Shown: positions 8,626 through 17,618, counted from the first letter of the stretch. The stretch: DNA of 64,000 bases from TTA-H9 sp002071415 (GCA_035411425.1 DAONSX010000001.1:62001-126000); one strand, 5' to 3'. Made by a program: numbers and translations. Notes: generated from the sequence alone by a model not told the origin.

Positions 8626-10170
8626 ATGGACCCTTTGGTATACATCATTTTAGCCTTTGTCTTTTTCCCGGTTTTTTTATTGTCAATATTTAAGGATGTT
8701 GGTATAGCACCATGGAAAACACTTATCCCTTTTTATAATTATTATTTATGGAATAAGATGATAGGGAAACGACTTTATTGGTTTTTATTGTTGTTTGTTC
8801 CTTTCATCAATGTTTTCATGGTTTTCCTGATGGAGGTGGAGATTGCCAAGTGTTATCAGAAATATGATCTGGGTCATCAAGCATTGGCAGTCTTGTTTCC
8901 TGTAATATATCTACCTTATTTGGGATTATCGGCCAAGGAAAAATATCTCGAGCCTTCGAAACGGCCTGTGATAAAAAAAACTGCTTTGAGAGAATGGGTC
9001 GACGCTTTAATTTTTGCAGTAGTAGCTGCTCTCATTATTCGTACGTTTATTTTCGAGGCGTACACCATCCCTACTCCATCGATGGAAAAAACGCTTCTTG
9101 TTGGCGATTACCTTTTTGTAAGCAAAATGTCTTATGGGCCTAAAGTACCCAATACACCCTTATCGTTCCCCTTCGTTCATCACACACTTCCTTTCACTCA
9201 ATATTCAAAATCGTATGTCGAGTGGATTAAGTTACCCTATTATCGATTTCCAGGGTTTGGTAAAGTAAAGCACTATGACCCAGTTGTATTTAATTATCCA
9301 TCGGGAGATACTGTTGTTTTGGAGCGTCAAAACGAAGATTATTATCGTATTGTGAGGATGGCCGAGGAAGAATTCAAAATGCGCATGGGAAGTCGTTACA
9401 GGGAAGGGATGGGCAGAGAAGCGGTATGGCATACTTATCATGTAGTTGCTCGTCCGGTCGATAAACGTGAAAATTATATCAAACGCTGTATTGCTTTACC
9501 TGGTGATACGATACAAATTATCAACAGGCAAGTTTATCTCAATGGGAAAGAATTACCTGACCCACCCTTGTTGCAATTCAATTATTTGATAAATACTGAG
9601 GGACGTGGCTTGAGTCGGCGAGTTCTCGAGCGCATGGATATTTCGAAAGAAGACATGGGATGGTTTCAACAATATGCCATACTGCCCCTTACCAAAGATA
9701 AAGTTCAACAAATTAGCAGAATACCTGGTGTAATCGAAGTAAAACCGCAATTGGCTCCTGCTGGCGAATGGTCACCCGACATCTTCCCCTTCGATTCGGC
9801 TTATCCATGGAATGTCGATAATTTCGGGCCTTTGTACATTCCGAAACAAGGCAATGAGGTCACCCTTACCCTCCATAATCTACCTTTATACAAGCGAATC
9901 ATCGAAGTGTACGAAAAAAACCGGCTAGTTGTTAAAGGAAATAAAATTTTTATCAATGGAGAAGAGGCTAATTCGTATCGTTTTCAGCAGAATTACTATT
10001 GGATGATGGGTGATAACCGACATAATTCGGCTGATTCCCGTTATTGGGGCTTTGTTCCCGAGGATCACATAGTAGGGAAAGCCGTATTTGTTTGGCTTTC
10101 TCTCGATAAAGATAAATCGCTCACCGAAGGAAAAATTAGGTGGAAAAAGTTATTTCGCATCCCCAGATAA
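8626..10170 (+). CDS. lepB: Signal peptidase I, long Bacteroidetes form
   Basis: Membrane serine protease that removes signal peptides on the periplasmic face. 514 residues against ~200-320 in model species. An N-terminal hydrophobic region with two to three helices (residues 1-100) precedes the usual anchor helix (~125-145). The nucleophile serine is S152 in PTPSMEKTLLVGDY and the general-base lysine is K286 in YIKRCIALPGD. Box E, GDNRHNSADSRYWG, is near 460-473. About 135 extra residues lie between ...LNGKELPD and ...KQGNEVTLTL. ATG start; a single gene with no close downstream neighbour. Confidence 0.95.
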   Translation: MDPLVYIILAFVFFPVFLLSIFKDVGIAPWKTLIPFYNYYLWNKMIGKRLYWFLLLFVPFINVFMVFLMEVEIAKCYQKYDLGHQALAVLFPVIYLPYLGLSAKEKYLEPSKRPVIKKTALREWVDALIFAVVAALIIRTFIFEAYTIPTPSMEKTLLVGDYLFVSKMSYGPKVPNTPLSFPFVHHTLPFTQYSKSYVEWIKLPYYRFPGFGKVKHYDPVVFNYPSGDTVVLERQNEDYYRIVRMAEEEFKMRMGSRYREGMGREAVWHTYHVVARPVDKRENYIKRCIALPGDTIQIINRQVYLNGKELPDPPLLQFNYLINTEGRGLSRRVLERMDISKEDMGWFQQYAILPLTKDKVQQISRIPGVIEVKPQLAPAGEWSPDIFPFDSAYPWNVDNFGPLYIPKQGNEVTLTLHNLPLYKRIIEVYEKNRLVVKGNKIFINGEEANSYRFQQNYYWMMGDNRHNSADSRYWGFVPEDHIVGKAVFVWLSLDKDKSLTEGKIRWKKLFRIPR

Positions 10171-11237
10171 GGAGTGTTTCGATCAAAAGGTTTGAGTTGG
10201 AATACTCTCTTAGGTAATTACGATATCGTTAAGAACTCTCGACATTTGGGTAAAGCTCTGGTCATCATCTAACGACATTTCGAGCTTGTGTGTATGATAG
10301 CGGATTTGTTAGAAATAAGGTTATAGAAGATTTTTAGCAGGCATTGAATACTTCTTCGACCAACTCCGAATTATTGGTCTTCTTCCGTTTCTCTGCTATG
10401 ACATCTACCAGCGTTTTACTCCGGGCTGCCTAGTTTGAGATATATTAATGGCCTGAACTTGATTTTTTATCAGATCAGTGAATGTTGTCGTATTGATGAT
10501 TTTCTTTAAGCTTCGCATGTTATCAAGCGGTACTATGATATTATATAGCAATAGGAACAATGTGGTTGAAAGCCCGACCCCAGTATCTGCCTTCGATTTG
10601 CACCATTTTGAGGCAATTTTCGAAGCGTATTTCATAAAGAGCACGCAACTCTTTTTCAAAAAGTATATGCTTACGGCTGAAAACTTCGATCAAAAGACGA
10701 TTCATGTGAGTTTTCGAATTTTCGGAGGTTGACGAGATATGGTTTGGGTTACAGCTTGGCCTCTTCGATCCATTGCTGATTATAACTATTTTTTCGGATC
10801 GAAGCTTTCAGAGCCTTGACCAGCTTTATATAAAAAATTTACATTCGGAAATTGAGAAACCTGAGCTTGTAAATTCTGATTACAATAGAATAATGACAGA
10901 TTTTGAGCAAAATCAAATGCAAACATTCTTCCTTCTGCTTTATTTGTTGATGAGATGGACAGAGTTTTTGACAAGGAAGGATTTACGCTTGGCTATAATA
11001 GATATAGGGAAGAATGATGAAAATTTCGATTAATTTTTAATCCATACAGATTCAACTTTTATTTCTGGCCTCCACCAAAACAAGGGGGATATAATGTCAC
11101 ATCCAAAAGATACTCGAATACACAAATAACTTTCCATCAGTTTTTTACATTTTATAGAGTAATAATGCAGTAGTGAAACATTTACTTTGCCGTATTATTA
11201 TTGTACCTCTAACTGATTTCTTATCAAATGATTGAGA
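10171..11237. other. ~1 kb without a recognisable gene; possibly decayed
   Basis: No frame gives a recognisable protein. Short frames occur on both strands; the most coding-like is a minus-strand frame of about 54 codons ending near 10541 (MNRLLIEVFS... WGRAFNHIVPIAI), followed by stops and apparent frame changes. The stretch keeps the TCGA-rich composition of the surrounding genes, which suggests old resident sequence rather than a recent import. No transposase motif or terminal inverted repeats were seen. A pseudogene is possible, not demonstrated. Confidence 0.3.
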
Positions 11238-11245
11238 TATTTTTG
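11238..11245 (+). promoter_or_regulatory. -7 element (TATTTTTG) of the propeller gene
   Basis: TAnnTTTG match 26 nt before the ATG at 11271, implying a leader of ~18-20 nt. It rules against the in-frame TTG at 11232, which would lie upstream of the transcript start. Confidence 0.55.
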
Positions 11246-11270
11246 CTACAAATTTAAACAGACAAACACT

Positions 11271-12755
11271 ATGAAAAAAAATTACAAACACGGTCGGCAT
11301 TTGATGTTGAAACGAATGTTTAGCATTGCTTTTTTGAGTTTGATGGCATTTCATTCCTTTTCACAGGGAATACCCGATTTATTATGGGAAAAAGTTTATC
11401 CAGGCAATGGGACAGACATTACAAGGCAGCTTATATCTACTAATGATGGGGGATATGCCATTATTAGTGAAAGTGATTCTTATGGTCCAGGAATCATTTC
11501 TGCTTATTTAATAAAATGTGACTCACTTGGTAATAGCGAATGGAGTAAATGTTATGGTGGATCAACCTTTGACTTCCCAAGAGGAATAATACAAACAACT
11601 GATAATGGCTTCTTAATCGCTACCTATTCTAACTCTTTTACAACCGATATGATTATTCGTTTGATTAAAGTTAACGAGATAGGAGATACTCTGTGGACTT
11701 CTATATTACCCAATAGTAATGGTTGTAATCTTACATTAGCTGGTTGCCTTACTCAAACTTTTGATGGGGGTTATATGGTTGCTGCATATGGATGGCGTCC
11801 TCCAAATAATAATCAAATCGTAATATTTAAAACAGATAATGAGGGTAACTATGAATGGTTTAAAGAATATGGCGGTTCAACGAATGATGACTATGGAGCT
11901 TGTATTAAGCCCACTTTGGATGGAAACTATATATTAGCGGGTTACACTTATAGTTTTGGAAGTGGTTTATGTGATGGCTACTTGATCAAAATAGATCCCA
12001 ATGGAGATACCCTATGGACAAGTGTAGTGGGCGGTTCAAGCTATGATTCATTCCATTTTGTACAGCCAACGAGTGATGGCGGTTATATTGCAGTTGGATC
12101 CACTCAATCCTATGGTAATAAAGAACAAGGATTTACAGTTAAGGTAGATAATAAGGGTAAAGTAGAATGGATTTCAGCTCAAGGTGGTAACCAAAATGAA
12201 GGATTTGAAGGGGTAGTTGAAACATTGAATCATGAATATTTGATTACGGGGAATACTAGCAGTTATGGAAATGGACAGCATGATTTTATAATCGTCTTAA
12301 TGGATGACCAGGGAAATATGCTCGACATGAAGACCTATGGAACAAATGGTGATGATTTTGGTTCTACGATTGAAATTATGAGAGATAATAGATATATAGC
12401 AGGTGGTTCAAAAACAAAAAATAATTCACTCGATTCATGGGCCTTATGCTTTAAGGCAGATTCAATTGTAGGTATCGATTTACCTCGAAGTTCACAAACG
12501 GTAATATCTTTGGAAATATCTCCCAATCCTTTTTACAACCAGGCAAACATCGACATTTTTGTTCATTCATCGGGAATGATTAGTTTGAACCTCTTCGATA
12601 TGAATGGAGTTAAAGTAGATGAAATTTTCGATGGTTATATTTCAGCCGGTGCTCATTCTTTCCAATATAAAAATGCATCATTATCGCGAGGAATTTATTT
12701 TTGTCAGTTAAAAATTGAAAATCAAATAGTTATTAAGAAAGTCATTTTGCTTTAG
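11271..12755 (+). CDS. Secreted seven-repeat (probable beta-propeller) protein with T9SS sorting domain
   Basis: 494 residues. A signal peptide with core MFSIAFLSLMAFHSFSQ follows a basic leader; an alternative ATG at 11304 would give a shorter leader. Seven repeats of ~50 residues share the pattern T-DGGY-I-AG-T-S-G, D-YLIK-D--G---W---YGG, suggesting a seven-bladed propeller. The last ~80 residues form a type-A T9SS sorting domain (LEISPNPFYNQANI ... LSRGIYFCQLKI ... KKVILL). Predicted to be exported by Sec, passed across the outer membrane by T9SS and released or surface-attached. Ligand unknown. The first ~1 kb lacks the TCGA tetranucleotide common elsewhere in the window, so the repeat domain may be foreign. 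Confidence 0.85.
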   Translation: MKKNYKHGRHLMLKRMFSIAFLSLMAFHSFSQGIPDLLWEKVYPGNGTDITRQLISTNDGGYAIISESDSYGPGIISAYLIKCDSLGNSEWSKCYGGSTFDFPRGIIQTTDNGFLIATYSNSFTTDMIIRLIKVNEIGDTLWTSILPNSNGCNLTLAGCLTQTFDGGYMVAAYGWRPPNNNQIVIFKTDNEGNYEWFKEYGGSTNDDYGACIKPTLDGNYILAGYTYSFGSGLCDGYLIKIDPNGDTLWTSVVGGSSYDSFHFVQPTSDGGYIAVGSTQSYGNKEQGFTVKVDNKGKVEWISAQGGNQNEGFEGVVETLNHEYLITGNTSSYGNGQHDFIIVLMDDQGNMLDMKTYGTNGDDFGSTIEIMRDNRYIAGGSKTKNNSLDSWALCFKADSIVGIDLPRSSQTVISLEISPNPFYNQANIDIFVHSSGMISLNLFDMNGVKVDEIFDGYISAGAHSFQYKNASLSRGIYFCQLKIENQIVIKKVILL

Positions 12756-12787
12756 TTTATCATAAGCACTATCTTCGATGAAATATG

Positions 12788-12824
12788 AACCGGGAAGAGT
12801 TACCTTTGTACTTTTCCCGGTTTT
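12788..12824 (+). terminator. Terminator hairpin after the propeller gene
   Basis: 9-bp stem AACCGGGAA (12788-12796) / TTCCCGGTT (12814-12822) with the stem running into T residues. The loop holds the -7 element of the next gene. Confidence 0.7.
12801..12808 (+). promoter_or_regulatory. -7 element (TACCTTTG) of the TPR-HTH gene
   Basis: TAnnTTTG match inside the loop of the preceding terminator; predicted start ~12813-12815, giving a leader of ~13-15 nt to the ATG at 12828. Confidence 0.5.
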
Positions 12825-12827
12825 ATT

Positions 12828-14648
12828 ATGTTGAAGTTGAGGCTCATATTTATTCTTTTTTTGCTGGGTATGTTCCTTCCTTATGGTAAGGGAGAAACAA
12901 GTAAAGAGATTGCATCTTCGAAAAATGTCGGAATAATCAAAAGAATAGATTCTCTTTTGCTCGCATCGGAAAATTTGACTAATAGTCCTGAACGAATGCT
13001 TTTTCTCTCGATGAAAGCCGATTCGTTGTCGAAAAAATTTGCATATCCATATGGTATGATAAGTTCATCGTATAATATAGCCCGTGCCATGTTTTATCAA
13101 AGCAGGTTGAAAGAATCATATAAACTTTTGGATTCGCTTTTAATAGCCATAGAGTCGGATTCGGCTGCAATAAGTAAAGTGATGAATTATCAGGTAGGTC
13201 GTTCCAAGATATATTCTTTGATGGCCATCATATTTCAGGAGCTAGATGAATATGAACGCTCGATGGATTATTACTTCAAAGCCTTGAAACTAATTGAAAA
13301 AGGCGGGCAATCTTATGATGTTGCTTTAATCTATAAAGGTCTTGGAGGTTTGAATCTAAAAGCTGGCAACTTCGGTAAAGCCAATGAATATTTTAATAAA
13401 GCCTTGATTGCCAGCAATAAATTTGCAGACCCACAAATAAAATTCGACATTTACCAGGAACAATATGAATACTTTAAGAATAGGAAAGAATATTCGAAAG
13501 CATTAGAATTTTCTGTAAAAATGATTGGTTTATCTAAAACTGCAGAAATTCCTTACATGACGGCTATTGCCTTAAAAAATTCGGGAGAAATTTATTATTT
13601 ATTGGACGAACCTTCATTAGCTAAAGCCTATTTATACGAAGTTATTCACAATGAGTCTTATGAGGAATTCCCTAATGTATTGTCTGAATGTTATGCTATA
13701 TTGGCCCGATTGTTTTTCGATGAGAGCGAGTATACCGAAGCAGAAGGTTATGCCCAGAAAGCATACGAAAAGGCATTCAATACTTCGAGATTATCATTGA
13801 AAGCTAACGCTTTATATGAATTGGCCAAGAGTCAGCAAGCCATTGGAAAATTTAGTGAGGCATTTGATCATTTAAAACTCCATTTGTTATATAAGGATTC
13901 TCTGAATAATATAAATAACACCCATAAAATATTGCAAATATATTCGAAAGCTGAACTCGATAAAGTAATGACCGAAAAGAAATTATTAGAAAATCAGTTA
14001 ACCATCAAAATGCTGGAAAGCTCCAGAAAAGGTCATCTGCTTATTGGTTCTATATTGATCATCTTATTGTTAAGTTCATTGGCACTTATTATGGTGAAGA
14101 AATATAAATTCGAAAAAGAGGTAAATAAAAAACTCGAAAGACAACAAGCCATAATCAACGAGCAAGAATTGATCATCGAAAAGGAAAAAGAAAATCAGTT
14201 GAAAATAGAACTCGAACATAAAAATCGTGAGTTAATTACACATACTATGCTGTTAACTCAAATGCATGAAGATAAGGTTAAACTTATAGATGAACTTCAG
14301 GAAATTTATAGCAAGGTGTCGAAAGTGGATAAAGACAGCGCTTCTGTAATTGCAGGTAGAATCAATGCTTTACGTAATAGTATCAATGCCAACACATGGG
14401 AAGATTTTAAAACTTATTTCGAAAATGTTTATACTGATTTTTATTCGAATTTATTGGCTGCCTACCCAAACTTAACCCCTAACGAAAAAAAATTATGCGC
14501 TCTGCTCAGATTGAATCTTAACACAAAAGAAATTGCAGCTATCACTTCACGTGAAGTAAGAAGCATAGAATCGGCACGGACCAGATTGAGAAAAAAATTG
14601 GGTCTTTCTCCTAATACCAATCTTTCGATTTTTCTTTCCAAGTTTTAA
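12828..14648 (+). CDS. TPR / transmembrane / LuxR-type HTH regulator
   Basis: 606 residues. Signal peptide (residues 1-~22), then periplasmic TPR units to ~400 (for example ERSMDYYFKALKLIEKGG, NFGKANEYFNKALIASN), one transmembrane helix (~403-423), a charged coiled coil (~425-500) and a C-terminal GerE/LuxR-like helix-turn-helix: LTPNEKKLCALLRLNLNTKE, ending SARTRLRKKLGL. This is a common Bacteroidetes design in which a periplasmic sensor acts directly on transcription. The signal and targets are unknown; the adjacent propeller gene is a possible target by proximity only. Its own promoter sits in the upstream terminator loop. Confidence 0.82.
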   Translation: MLKLRLIFILFLLGMFLPYGKGETSKEIASSKNVGIIKRIDSLLLASENLTNSPERMLFLSMKADSLSKKFAYPYGMISSSYNIARAMFYQSRLKESYKLLDSLLIAIESDSAAISKVMNYQVGRSKIYSLMAIIFQELDEYERSMDYYFKALKLIEKGGQSYDVALIYKGLGGLNLKAGNFGKANEYFNKALIASNKFADPQIKFDIYQEQYEYFKNRKEYSKALEFSVKMIGLSKTAEIPYMTAIALKNSGEIYYLLDEPSLAKAYLYEVIHNESYEEFPNVLSECYAILARLFFDESEYTEAEGYAQKAYEKAFNTSRLSLKANALYELAKSQQAIGKFSEAFDHLKLHLLYKDSLNNINNTHKILQIYSKAELDKVMTEKKLLENQLTIKMLESSRKGHLLIGSILIILLLSSLALIMVKKYKFEKEVNKKLERQQAIINEQELIIEKEKENQLKIELEHKNRELITHTMLLTQMHEDKVKLIDELQEIYSKVSKVDKDSASVIAGRINALRNSINANTWEDFKTYFENVYTDFYSNLLAAYPNLTPNEKKLCALLRLNLNTKEIAAITSREVRSIESARTRLRKKLGLSPNTNLSIFLSKF

Positions 14649-14699
14649 CTCTCTTTAAAAGCATAAATATTCAGAATGCCGTTTACTTACATTAATTCT

Positions 14700-15299
14700 T
14701 TACTTTTTTGGCGGTTCCTGAACATCGAATTTCGAAATAATCATAGCGAAGTCGTAAAGGCTGTTAAATCGATAATCAATTAACATAGGGTGCTTCCTTG
14801 CAAGTTGTTCATCTGCAATTAAAACTGTGATCATTCCCAGATTATGTCCGAAAACCATATCACTTATCATATCGCCCACCATCATCGAATGTTTAAAATT
14901 TAATGCAGGAAAATCGTGTCGGGCGCGTAAAGCCATTCCAGGCCGCGGCTTACGACAAGTAGAGTGTGAAACCTTTAGATCGGGGCAATGATATATGGCA
15001 TGTATCTCACCTCCAGCCTTGCGTATTTCTTCTTTCATAAAGGAATGTATTTCGTTTAATTGCTCTTCTGTCATCTTGCCTTTTCCTATGCCTTGCTGAT
15101 TAGTCACTACTATGATGGGATAGAACAGCTTGGAAAAAATGCTCATTGCTTCCAATGCTCCGGGTAAAAATTCGAATTCAGCTGGCCGGGTAACATATCC
15201 CCCCACTATCCTTCGGTTGATGACACCGTCTCTGTCGAGAAAAAGGGCAAATTTTCTATCAGAATTCAAAAGCTCTAAACTCTTCCTGCGCTCGTTCAT
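14700..15299 (-). CDS. gmhB: D-glycero-alpha-D-manno-heptose-1,7-bisphosphate 7-phosphatase
   Basis: HAD-superfamily phosphatase that removes the 7-phosphate so that a heptose 1-phosphate is left for guanylylation. 199 residues from the ATG at 15299; longer in-frame upstream sequence overlaps hddC and is not family-like. Motif I LFLDRDGVIN, motif II VVTNQQGIGKG, motif III Lys in CRKPRPG, motif IV VGDMISDM. The zinc loop is reduced: one Cys, no CxH pair, then HSTCRKP. It overlaps hddC by 41 bp. The alpha-anomer assignment rests on the hddA/hddC neighbours and on the known alpha preference of the Bacteroides enzyme. Confidence 0.88.
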   Translation of the reverse strand: MNERRKSLELLNSDRKFALFLDRDGVINRRIVGGYVTRPAEFEFLPGALEAMSIFSKLFYPIIVVTNQQGIGKGKMTEEQLNEIHSFMKEEIRKAGGEIHAIYHCPDLKVSHSTCRKPRPGMALRARHDFPALNFKHSMMVGDMISDMVFGHNLGMITVLIADEQLARKHPMLIDYRFNSLYDFAMIISKFDVQEPPKK

Positions 15300-15966
15300 A
15301 ATCTTCTGGAATTCCAATGTCGATAAAGTATTGGTAACATTTGTGGGCATAAACAGGATGTTTGAGATAAATTTTTTCGAATAAGTCTTTTTCGAGTGAG
15401 AACTTTTCGGGCAAGGCTTGTCTAAGGAAGAAATCCTTGTGGATGACATAAGTTCCACCATTAATCCAACCTGAGCCTTCCATGCTTCCTTTTTCTCGAA
15501 AAGCTGTAATACGGCCTGTTTCGTCAAATTCGACAGTTCCATATCTGGTAACATCATTTACCTGTCGCACCACAATCGTAAGATCTGATTTCATTATGAG
15601 GGTAAAATCATACAACTTTCCCAAATTCACCCTGAACATGGTATCACCATTCATTACTACTACTTGTTTGCCTTCTGCTTTCTCCAATGCTTTTTTCACC
15701 GCACCTCCGGTTCCTAAGGGTTCATCTTCTCTGGAGTATTCTATATTCATGTACTTGTATATGTTATGAAAATGTTCCTCGATTTTTTCATGCAAATAGC
15801 CTGTAGCCAATATAATTTTTTTTACTCCATACATTTCGAGGTAGTCCATCACATATTCCAGAAAAGGTTTTCCATTGACGGGGGCCATGCACTTAGGCAT
15901 ATCGGGTAAAGCCGAACGAAGTCGGGTACCTAATCCACCGGCCAGAATAATGACTTCTTTTATCAT
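15259..15966 (-). CDS. hddC: D-glycero-alpha-D-manno-heptose-1-phosphate guanylyltransferase
   Basis: Nucleotidyltransferase that forms GDP-heptose from heptose 1-phosphate and GTP. 235 residues. The N-terminal LAGGLGTRLRS with PKCMAPVNGKPFLEY is the sugar-nucleotidyltransferase loop, and NGDT is the metal site (near residue 107). The ATG directly abuts the gmhA stop (15967-15969), suggesting coupled translation. Sequence alone cannot prove GTP and heptose specificity; it rests on the hddA-gmhA-hddC-gmhB order. Confidence 0.86.
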   Translation of the reverse strand: MIKEVIILAGGLGTRLRSALPDMPKCMAPVNGKPFLEYVMDYLEMYGVKKIILATGYLHEKIEEHFHNIYKYMNIEYSREDEPLGTGGAVKKALEKAEGKQVVVMNGDTMFRVNLGKLYDFTLIMKSDLTIVVRQVNDVTRYGTVEFDETGRITAFREKGSMEGSGWINGGTYVIHKDFFLRQALPEKFSLEKDLFEKIYLKHPVYAHKCYQYFIDIGIPEDYERAQEEFRAFEF

Positions 15967-16560
15967 TCAATGAGGATGAGCAGGGTTGATAAACAGTTCT
16001 TTTTCAATTTGTTCGCACAAAATGTGTCCGAGTAGAATATGTGCTTCTTGAATCCGGGGTGTATCTTTCGAAGGTACATTGATAAGATAATGAACGAGGT
16101 TTTTCAGTTTGCCTCCAGTTTCACCCGTGAGGGCAGCTGTCGTGATTGCTTTTTCATTTGCTGCTTCCATGGCTCGAAGAATATTCGTCGAATTGCCTGA
16201 AGTAGAAAGGCCAATCAGTATATCACCCTTGTTCCCAGTGGCACGAACCATTCTGGCGAAGACTTCTTCGTAGGCATAGTCATTGGCTACGGCTGTTAAA
16301 AATGAGGTATTGACATGAAGGGCTTCGGAGGGCAGGGGAGGGCGGTCGAAATAAAATTTGCCCGAAAGCTCGGCGGCCAAGTGTTGCGCATCGGCTGCAC
16401 TTCCGCCATTGCCGCAAAAAAGTACCTTGCCTCCTTCCTTGAAACATCGAATACAGGCTTCTGTCAAAAGAGCAAGATTTTGCAAAAGCTCTCTATTGTT
16501 GATGATATTCTGTTTCAGGACGATAGATTCTTCGATTCTTGAAATAATAAACTTTTCCAT
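15967..16560 (-). CDS. gmhA: Phosphoheptose isomerase
   Basis: SIS-domain enzyme converting sedoheptulose 7-phosphate to D-glycero-D-manno-heptose 7-phosphate. 197 residues, typical. CGNGGSAADAQHLAAELSGKF (residues ~49-69) includes the zinc/catalytic H60 and E64; LSTSGNS binds phosphate; the C-terminal RIQEAHILLGHILCE supplies the remaining Gln/His ligands. First committed step of the heptose cluster; lies 20 bp downstream of hddA. Confidence 0.94.
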   Translation of the reverse strand: MEKFIISRIEESIVLKQNIINNRELLQNLALLTEACIRCFKEGGKVLFCGNGGSAADAQHLAAELSGKFYFDRPPLPSEALHVNTSFLTAVANDYAYEEVFARMVRATGNKGDILIGLSTSGNSTNILRAMEAANEKAITTAALTGETGGKLKNLVHYLINVPSKDTPRIQEAHILLGHILCEQIEKELFINPAHPH

Positions 16561-16580
16561 ACTTCAAGTAAAATATTTAA

Positions 16581-17603
16581 TTAAAACGACCAAGTAGACA
16601 AACCCTGTTGGGTGAATTCGTAATTCACGACAAAACCTCCGAAAGGTTTAAGAGCTTCAGCCAATCGATATCTATGATTTTCGGGACAATAGAACATCAT
16701 GAATCCACCACCACCGGCTCCTGAAATTTTACCTCCAATAGCTCCATTTTGTAAAGCAGTGCTATAGATACTATCAATTTGTGGATTGGTAATTCCATCA
16801 GCGATTTGTTTCTTATGTTCCCAGCCAAAATTCAAGATTTCGCCTAATCTTCTCAATTCGCCCTTCAATAGAGCTTCTTTCATCATAAAAGCCTGTTCCT
16901 TCAATTTTATAGTGGCCTTGGTACGAAGCTGATGATGACTGGCAATGGCTTCTGCCTGATTTTCGATGATACGGCTCGAATCGCGACGGGTTTGTGTATA
17001 AAATAGCACCAAATCGTGCGTAAGTTCATCTAAATATCTTTGATGAATACGAAGTGGATTAACTATGACTTTATTATCACCATAAAATTCCATAAAGTTA
17101 AAACCACCGAAAGTAGCTGCATATTGGTCTTGACGGCCACCGGGCATTCTTAAATCCTGTCTTTCGATTTCATAAGCCAATTGAGCCATATCATATTCTC
17201 CTAAAGGCAATGAAAGCATCTCAGTAAAAGCTCCGAGTATGGCTACTACGAGTGCTGACGAAGTTCCCAACCCAGAACCTGGCGGCACATCGACGTAAGT
17301 TTCTAATCGCATAGCAACAGGTTGATGCGTAAACTGTCTAACTATTCGGTTATAAACTCCTGCATGAAGTTCGAGCCCCTTTTCGGGAATAATTTCTTCT
17401 GATAGAGCATACTCTCTGCGAAAACCTCTGTCAATGGCATGTAAGACAATGTGCGATGAATCATCGCAAATAATGGAAGCTCTTGCATAAAGATTGATGG
17501 TAGCATTGAGCACCGCTCCTCCATATAGATCACAAAAAGGAGATACATCGGTTCCTCCTCCTGCAAGGCCAATTCGTAATGGAGCTTTACTTCTGTATAT
17601 CAT
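16581..17603 (-). CDS. hddA: D-glycero-alpha-D-manno-heptose-7-phosphate kinase
   Basis: GHMP kinase that phosphorylates heptose 7-phosphate at C1 in the alpha configuration, committing it to the GDP branch rather than ADP-heptose (HldE). 340 residues from ATG 17603. RIGLAGGGTDVSPF opens the protein; the ATP loop PPGSGLGTSSA lies near residues 107-117; GGKISGAGGGGFMMF is the third GHMP motif. An in-frame TTG 18 nt upstream sits in the promoter element and is rejected as the start. First gene of the operon. Confidence 0.92.
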   Translation of the reverse strand: MIYRSKAPLRIGLAGGGTDVSPFCDLYGGAVLNATINLYARASIICDDSSHIVLHAIDRGFRREYALSEEIIPEKGLELHAGVYNRIVRQFTHQPVAMRLETYVDVPPGSGLGTSSALVVAILGAFTEMLSLPLGEYDMAQLAYEIERQDLRMPGGRQDQYAATFGGFNFMEFYGDNKVIVNPLRIHQRYLDELTHDLVLFYTQTRRDSSRIIENQAEAIASHHQLRTKATIKLKEQAFMMKEALLKGELRRLGEILNFGWEHKKQIADGITNPQIDSIYSTALQNGAIGGKISGAGGGGFMMFYCPENHRYRLAEALKPFGGFVVNYEFTQQGLSTWSF

Positions 17604-17618
17604 TTGCCTAGGTTTTGT

